NCBI RefSeq assembly: GCF_000515415.1
Contig: NZ_KI911783.1
Coordinates: forward strand, 33,501-97,500
Reading direction: 5' to 3'
Length of the DNA: 64,000 nt
Source: Bradyrhizobium sp. WSM1417
GTDB taxonomy: Bacteria > Pseudomonadota > Alphaproteobacteria > Rhizobiales > Xanthobacteraceae
Positions 59,520 through 64,000 of this stretch are shown in pieces. The translations under genes were made by a program, and so were the position numbers. Numbering within the stretch: position 1 is the stretch's first letter; each line of letters begins with the position of its first letter. Below the pieces are notes generated by a model. That model did no database searches. It saw only the letters and a list, made by a program, of their open reading frames with translations, and had not been told where the DNA came from.

Positions 59520-59798
59520 ATGTTCTGGATCATTGCTGTCGCCTCTTTCGGCTTTTGGTGCTGGCTCACCAGGCGGGCGACTGAACGCGCGACAGAACTT
59601 GCGCCAACCGGGCTGTTACGTTCGCCCCTTTATTGGTCGTCGAACGCGCTGGTCCTCGTTCTGTTGGTGCTTGTGTTGTACATAGCCCACATCCACCATC
59701 AATCGCCCATTCCGCTGTTCGTTTGGTTCGCCGTTGCGGCAATCATCGTGGCCTTGCTCGTCATGCGGCGTGCTCTGAAGTGGCGTTATCCGACCTAA
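59520..59798 (+). CDS. Small membrane protein, hypothetical
   Basis: A 92-residue protein with three hydrophobic segments (MFWIIAVASFGFWCWLT, NALVLVLLVLVLYIAHI, LFVWFAVAAIIVALLVM) and a basic tail. Located between the direct repeats. No family recognised. Confidence 0.5.
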   Translation: MFWIIAVASFGFWCWLTRRATERATELAPTGLLRSPLYWSSNALVLVLLVLVLYIAHIHHQSPIPLFVWFAVAAIIVALLVMRRALKWRYPT

Positions 59799-59817
59799 AC
59801 TGCGCCGCGAGTTTCTC

Positions 59818-60108
59818 ATGGGCACGTTCTTTACCGACGAGCAGATGCAGGAAGCGATTGCGGCGTTGGAGGACCACACTCCCGGTATCTGGGAGAGAAT
59901 GAAGGAGATGGCCTTGACCCCGGACGACCCGCACGATGAGGAGCAAGAAATAGAGCAGGGAGCCATCGTGCGCGTACTTGCCATCGTTCTGCCGAGGGTG
60001 CCGTTCGTTGCGCAAGGTCAGGACCCATTCGAAGCAAGGGCACGTTTGAGTATAGACTTGGGCCACGCTGTGCGTGCTGCAATTGCGACGGCGAAGGGCG
60101 GCTCCTAG
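59818..60108 (+). CDS. Hypothetical small acidic protein
   Basis: A 96-residue soluble protein rich in Glu/Asp in the first half (EQMQEAIAALEDHTPG, DDPHDEEQEIEQGAIV), with a hydrophobic segment VRVLAIVLPRVPFVA. It lies 19 bp after the small membrane protein gene. No family recognised. Confidence 0.45.
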   Translation: MGTFFTDEQMQEAIAALEDHTPGIWERMKEMALTPDDPHDEEQEIEQGAIVRVLAIVLPRVPFVAQGQDPFEARARLSIDLGHAVRAAIATAKGGS

Positions 60109-60136
60109 ATCAACGCCATGATCGCTTTGGGTCCAG

Positions 60137-60184
60137 AAGCGGTCCTCCACTGGCGGCGCGCGGCAGGTCAGCTAGGGGCCAATA
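60137..60184 (+). repeat. 48-bp degenerate direct repeat, copy 2
   Basis: Begins AAGCGGTCCTCCACTGGCGG and ends CAGCTAGGGGCCAATA. Same orientation as the copy at 59379-59426; 710 bp lie between the two. Confidence 0.75.
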
Positions 60185-60210
60185 CGGACATCAACAGGAA
60201 GTTGCCAGAG

Positions 60211-60498
60211 TCATGGCTGCTGCTTGTCGTGGGGCAATCCAACAATAACGCCAAGGAACCAACCGCCAAGGAAGGACACAACAAGCATGAGGAGATAGGT
60301 CGTTGCGAAGGGACCGACCTCCTGCTTGCCTTGAGTACGATCAAACTCTAGTAGCACCAGCGCAAAGACTGCCGCGCAGAATGCCGGCAGAAATGCCGCA
60401 AGCCTTCCCTGCGGGTTCCGCGATAGAGTCGTGGATCGACGATACGATATCACGGCACTCAAGACGACCACGATCAGACAGGCGGTGAGGAAGTACAT
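60211..60498 (-). CDS. Small membrane protein, hypothetical
   Basis: A 95-residue protein with three predicted helices: MYFLTACLIVVVLSAVISY, LAAFLPAFCAAVFALVLLEF and TTYLLMLVVSFLGGWFLGVI. No recognised family. It pairs with the next minus-strand gene 26 bp upstream. Confidence 0.5.
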   Translation of the reverse strand: MYFLTACLIVVVLSAVISYRRSTTLSRNPQGRLAAFLPAFCAAVFALVLLEFDRTQGKQEVGPFATTYLLMLVVSFLGGWFLGVIVGLPHDKQQP

Positions 60499-60524
60499 GG
60501 GCGCCTTAACCGTCTGGGATATGT

Positions 60525-60896
60525 CTAGCCACTGGTCTGACGCGCGGCGCCGTGCTGCTCATGGATCGAACCATTCATCCAAAGTCCATAGCCGACGGCG
60601 ATATGAAAGACAGCGTATGTGAGCGCATTTTCAATAACGAGGGACGCAGGCCCGCCCTCGGTGAGGAAAGCTTTCTCGGCAAACCAACCAGAATAATACG
60701 CAAAATAGGCGCCAGCGAATCCGCGCCAAAACGTACCGGGAAGAAAATCAATCTCGAATGCCATCAGCACGAGACCGCTGGCCGCAAGCACCTCAATTAC
60801 AAAGTCGACAGTCTGCACCGCATTGAAAGTCCCAACGTCGCCGATTCCGTAAGACGCGAGCAAGACAGCGAAGACTGCAAAAAGCTTCCAACCCAC
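60525..60896 (-). CDS. Membrane protein, hypothetical
   Basis: A 123-residue protein with a signal-like first segment (MGWKLFAVFAVLLASYGIG) and about three further helices; the cytoplasmic tail is MNGSIHEQHGAARQ. No family recognised. Probably co-transcribed with the small membrane protein that follows. Confidence 0.5.
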   Translation of the reverse strand: MGWKLFAVFAVLLASYGIGDVGTFNAVQTVDFVIEVLAASGLVLMAFEIDFLPGTFWRGFAGAYFAYYSGWFAEKAFLTEGGPASLVIENALTYAVFHIAVGYGLWMNGSIHEQHGAARQTSG

Positions 60897-61033
60897 GTAG
60901 ACCTCCGACTTTGCTTGCGCTGCCCAAGGTAAAGATCATCAGTAAAGCCATCGCTTCTAGGTTTAGTTTAACTTAGGCTTCGACGGTAGCTCAAAGCTTA
61001 GAAGATAAGTAGATTTCGGGATCGGCCTTGAGG

Positions 61034-61354
61034 TTAGGCGGGTGTGCCGCTCAAGTCTGCAATGGATCGAAAGCCGCTATTGCATTTTGGGCCGGATACG
61101 CCCGCTATGGAGCCAACAGCAGCCACGCTAAATCTCTTCGACCCGGAGCGGCACAACTGTCTCCGCTGCATGACTTCTCCCGGCCAATTTCCCCAAACGA
61201 CTTTCGCGTCAAAATTCCTACCGTGGCAGCGAGCGTTTATCACGTCGTCCACAATGGGCGCGGGCCCTTGAAAATAGTTCTCGTCGCGACCAAGCTCCTC
61301 CTCGGTCACAAGGTCTCCTGATTTCAGAAGAATTCGTTTGACCCAGTACGGCAC
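61034..61354 (-). CDS. Hypothetical protein, possibly degenerate at the C-terminus
   Basis: A 106-codon frame. The first 60 residues look like a real protein (MPYWVKRILLKSGDLVTEEE, then PAPIVDDVINARCHGRNFDAKVVWGNWPG); the C-terminal part is Ser/Arg/Cys-rich and atypical, so a frameshift after about residue 62 is possible. Confidence 0.45.
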   Translation of the reverse strand: MPYWVKRILLKSGDLVTEEELGRDENYFQGPAPIVDDVINARCHGRNFDAKVVWGNWPGEVMQRRQLCRSGSKRFSVAAVGSIAGVSGPKCNSGFRSIADLSGTPA

Positions 61355-61609
61355 GTTACAATCCTTTCTCAGCTACCGACGTCCATAATACCCCGCACAA
61401 GAAGCACGCAACGTCCATGTCTGCACCGGTCAAACGGCGACCTCTAATTTTCCGGCGGAGGCGATCGACGCAACGAGAAGAGCGGCCAGATCGCGGACGA
61501 CAAAACAATCCACCAAAAGCCAGACTTGAAGCCGCTCGAACCGGCTCGGCCAGCTCCGGGTCACGACTGACCTGGGCAACGATCCCGGACCAATCCGCTT
61601 TGTTCTCCG

Positions 61610-62695
61610 TCAGGGAAGCAGCCGCTCTTGCTTTGCCTGCCTGAACCACTTCCGGAACATGTCCTCGGTGTCCATCATCTCGGTGAAGCCGGCGCGGTTG
61701 ATCTTCACGGTCGAGACGATCGAGGGCGGACCGGATTCGGTCTGGCCGTAGCGCAGGCTGTAATCGGCGTATTGGAACGAGAGGCCGACGAATTCGGCCA
61801 ACGCAGGCGATGCAAGGTCGTGCTTGCGCCGCAGCGCATCCCAGGGGCCGACCCAGGATGGAAACGCCCTGGCGAGCGACAGCGGGACCGGCTTGCCCGG
61901 CTTCATCTCCAGCGCATCGGCGACCGCAGGCCAGATGTTCTCCCAGGTGAAGACGTCGCCATTGGTCACGTTGAAGGCTTCGTTGCGCGCGGCCTCGGCC
62001 TCGCCCGACCAGGCGATGGCGCGGGCGAGGAGATCGACGTCGACGGCCTGCCCCACCCGCGCGGCGCCGCCGGGGTAATCGAGCGGCCTGCCCTGCTCGC
62101 GCAGCATCGCGGCATAGACGCCGAGCGGCGGAATCAAATCCATGGCGCCGCCCATGGCGAGGCCGACGATCAGCACCGGCCGCAGGATGCTCCAATGCCA
62201 GCTCTTGCCGGCTTGGAGGTCGCGCAAGAAGTTTTCCTGCGCCCAGTAGAAGTTGGGCTGCTCGTACATTTCGGAGCGGCCTTCGCGGGCCGGCACGGTC
62301 AAGGGGCGAACGTGGACGCCGTAGGCCTTGGTGCCCTGCAGCAGGGCGACGTGCCTGAGGCCGGGTGAGACCGGCTCGAGTGCACCCATCAGATTGCGCA
62401 GCATCAAATCGTTGGTCTTGATCTGCTGCGGGTCGCGCCATCCGTCGACGAGCTGCGGCGCCTCGTAGAGCGCGGCGTAGATCAGATGGGTTGCGCCGCT
62501 CAGTTCCGATGCGGCCCGCCGGCAATCCGCTGTGCTGGTCAGGTCGATCGGGACATGACGGGCGCCGTAAAGGTCGCGCGGCTTCCGCCGGGACAGGGCA
62601 ATGACATCGCACCCGCCCGCCAGGCCGAAGTGTCGCAATGCGGCATTGCCGACGAGACCGCTCGCTCCGGCAACCACGACTTTCTTGCTCGTCAT
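61610..62695 (-). CDS. SDR family oxidoreductase, PRISE-like (extended SDR)
   Basis: A 361-residue extended SDR. KVVVAGASGLVGNAALRHF is the NADP-binding segment; LLQGTKAYGVHV and EQPNFYWAQENFLRDLQ resemble the LQTGxKHYxGP and FYYxxED patterns of progesterone-5beta-reductase/iridoid-synthase-like enzymes. Substrate unknown; activated enones are expected from family chemistry. Confidence 0.82.
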   Translation of the reverse strand: MTSKKVVVAGASGLVGNAALRHFGLAGGCDVIALSRRKPRDLYGARHVPIDLTSTADCRRAASELSGATHLIYAALYEAPQLVDGWRDPQQIKTNDLMLRNLMGALEPVSPGLRHVALLQGTKAYGVHVRPLTVPAREGRSEMYEQPNFYWAQENFLRDLQAGKSWHWSILRPVLIVGLAMGGAMDLIPPLGVYAAMLREQGRPLDYPGGAARVGQAVDVDLLARAIAWSGEAEAARNEAFNVTNGDVFTWENIWPAVADALEMKPGKPVPLSLARAFPSWVGPWDALRRKHDLASPALAEFVGLSFQYADYSLRYGQTESGPPSIVSTVKINRAGFTEMMDTEDMFRKWFRQAKQERLLP

Positions 62696-62998
62696 GTGCG
62701 AGCCTCCCTGGTTTTTGCGCGACTGAATAGCAGATCGCTCGCAGGCCCGACTTGCGTCAGGCCGGCGTTCGCAGCTGCGAGGCGCCCAAGAGGCTTGAGA
62801 CTTGAGGCTTGATTCCGGCGAAGCGCCCGGTCATCCTCGCCGCGGAACCGCAACGATCGGAATTCCATCCAAGAGTGCCCGCAAGGGCCGTTCGGAAACG
62901 CCACAACGTCTCAACAGAAAACGTCGAGCGTCGACGAAGACAAGACGACACCAAGATCGTCCCCCAGGTCGAAGCATCGACTTAACGGAGGGAAGCGC

Positions 62999-64000
62999 AT
63001 GGAACGTCGTAAATTCCTGACGGCAGGCGGATTGGGCCTGGCCGCAAGTGCCGTCGCTGCGCCGGCGATCGCGCAGTCGATGCCCGAGATCAAATGGCGA
63101 TATGCCGCGAGCTGGCCCAAGGCGCTCGATACGCTCTACGGCGGCTGCGAGTATTTCGCCAAGCGCGTCGCCGAGATCACCGACAATCGTTTCCAGATCC
63201 AGCCATTCGCCGCCGGCGAGATCGTGCCGGGCCTGCAAGTGCTCGACGCCGTCGCCAACGGCACGGTCGAGATGGGCAACACCGCGCTGTATTATTATTG
63301 GGGCAAGAACCCCGCCTTCACGTTCGGCACGTCGCTGCCCTTCGGCTTGAACACGCGCCAGCACATTTCGTGGCTGCAGTGGGGCGGCGGTCAGGACCTG
63401 ATCAACAATCTGCTGAAGGAATACAACAGCATCGGCATTCCGACCGGGTCGACCGGCGCGCAGATGGGTGGCTGGTTCCGGAAGGAGATCAAGTCGATCG
63501 ACGATCTCAAGGGACTGAAATTCAGGGTCGGCGGCTTTGCCGGAACGATCATCGCCAAGGTCGGCGGTGTCCCGCAGCAGATCGCGGCGGGCGACATCTA
63601 TCCCGCGCTGGAGAAGGGCACGCTCGATGCCGCCGAATGGGTCGGGCCCTATGACGACGAGAAGCTCGGCTTCGTGAAGGTGGCGAAGTACTATTACTAT
63701 CCCGGTTGGTGGGAAGGCACCGGCCAGGGTCACAACATCATCAATCTCGACAAATGGAACACGCTGCCGAAGCACTACCAGGCCGCGGTCGATGCCGCGT
63801 CGCGCGATACCTTCACCTGGGTGACCGGCAAATATGACTACGTCAATCCGCCGGCGCTGAAGCGCCTGCTGGTGGCCGGCGCGATCCTGAAGCCATTCCC
63901 GCAGGAAGTGCTGGAAAGCTGCTACGGCGCGGCCAACGAGATCTACGCCGATCTCGCCAAGACCAACCCGCATTTCGGCAAGATGTATGCGAGCCTGACG
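62999..64000 (+). CDS. TRAP transporter substrate-binding protein, partial
   Basis: Starts ATG at 62999 and runs off the right edge (at least 334 residues). A twin-arginine signal MERRKFLTAGGLGLAASAVA is followed by PEIKWRYAASWPKALDTLYG, IQPFAAGEIVPGLQVLDAV and LDAAEWVGPYDDEKLGF, which place it in the DctP family, nearest to 2-oxo-acid (TakP-like) receptors. The membrane components would lie beyond the window. The 303 bp upstream hold no gene I can support. Confidence 0.88.
   Translation, partial: MERRKFLTAGGLGLAASAVAAPAIAQSMPEIKWRYAASWPKALDTLYGGCEYFAKRVAEITDNRFQIQPFAAGEIVPGLQVLDAVANGTVEMGNTALYYYWGKNPAFTFGTSLPFGLNTRQHISWLQWGGGQDLINNLLKEYNSIGIPTGSTGAQMGGWFRKEIKSIDDLKGLKFRVGGFAGTIIAKVGGVPQQIAAGDIYPALEKGTLDAAEWVGPYDDEKLGFVKVAKYYYYPGWWEGTGQGHNIINLDKWNTLPKHYQAAVDAASRDTFTWVTGKYDYVNPPALKRLLVAGAILKPFPQEVLESCYGAANEIYADLAKTNPHFGKMYASLT

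Noticed and set aside
1..64000. tRNA, rRNA, CRISPR, integrase or insertion sequence
   Set aside because: None could be recognised on either strand by reading; short tRNA-like folds were not tested with a model.

Overview
The window looks like a piece of a high-GC alphaproteobacterial chromosome, most probably Bradyrhizobium or a close relative. Pointers are the PhyR-NepR-EcfG general stress cassette, an ornithine decarboxylase plus homospermidine synthase polyamine module, two DUF3551-type small secreted proteins, several TTT/TRAP-type solute receptors, many acyl-CoA enzymes, and dense palindromic intergenic repeats. The genus is an inference from gene content and style, not from a database search. 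I saw no rRNA, tRNA, CRISPR array or intact insertion sequence.

Layout. 1-2 kb: the start of an ABC substrate-binding protein, ferrochelatase and a MAPEG protein. 2-6.5 kb: a minus-strand run of M3 oligopeptidase, two tandem DUF1007 proteins and a NicO/RcnA-type Ni/Co permease. 6.9-11.4 kb: a long structured leader (probable speF RNA), ornithine decarboxylase, a GNAT enzyme, RidA and homospermidine synthase. 11.5-18 kb: a zinc-acquisition operon under a Zur-like box (His-rich protein, ZnuC, ZnuB, ZnuA, COG0523 metallochaperone, WD40 protein), with two half-size permeases upstream. 18-23.3 kb: Fe/Mn superoxide dismutase, GNAT, MATE pump, DUF2147, DUF3095 and a ribbon-helix-helix protein. 23.7-28 kb: a compact acyl-CoA synthetase / acyl carrier protein / AMP-ligase / SDR cluster that resembles an uncharacterised small biosynthetic system. 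28-37.7 kb: a Bug/TctC receptor, DUF3551 pair, an RND pump without its own adaptor, HtpG, a candidate small RNA, an NTF2-like protein and a protein with two TonB C-terminal domains.

37.8-39.6 kb holds phyR facing nepR-ecfG, with a palindromic double promoter between them. 39.7-51.8 kb is a nitroreductase followed by a phenylpropanoid-type CoA-dependent catabolic locus: three acyl-CoA dehydrogenases, feruloyl-CoA synthase, enoyl-CoA hydratase, SDR, TetR regulator, thiolase and another acyl-CoA synthetase. 51.8-57.3 kb has Ogt-like DNA repair, two tandem alpha/beta hydrolases, a GntR regulator with a perfect 20-bp palindrome before its start, a PhyH dioxygenase and a SAF-type oxidoreductase. 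57.3-61.6 kb is a lower-GC accessory stretch of unrecognised small genes, a likely frameshift and degenerate direct repeats. The window ends with a PRISE-like reductase and the start of a TRAP receptor.

The three most coherent systems are polyamine synthesis (ornithine to putrescine to homospermidine, probably under a leader RNA), zinc import and allocation under Zur, and the stress-response partner switch. The most interesting unknowns are the ACP/AMP-ligase/SDR/acyl-CoA-synthetase cluster, the WD40 protein at the end of the Zur operon, and the three-hairpin noncoding RNA candidate near 36.0 kb.
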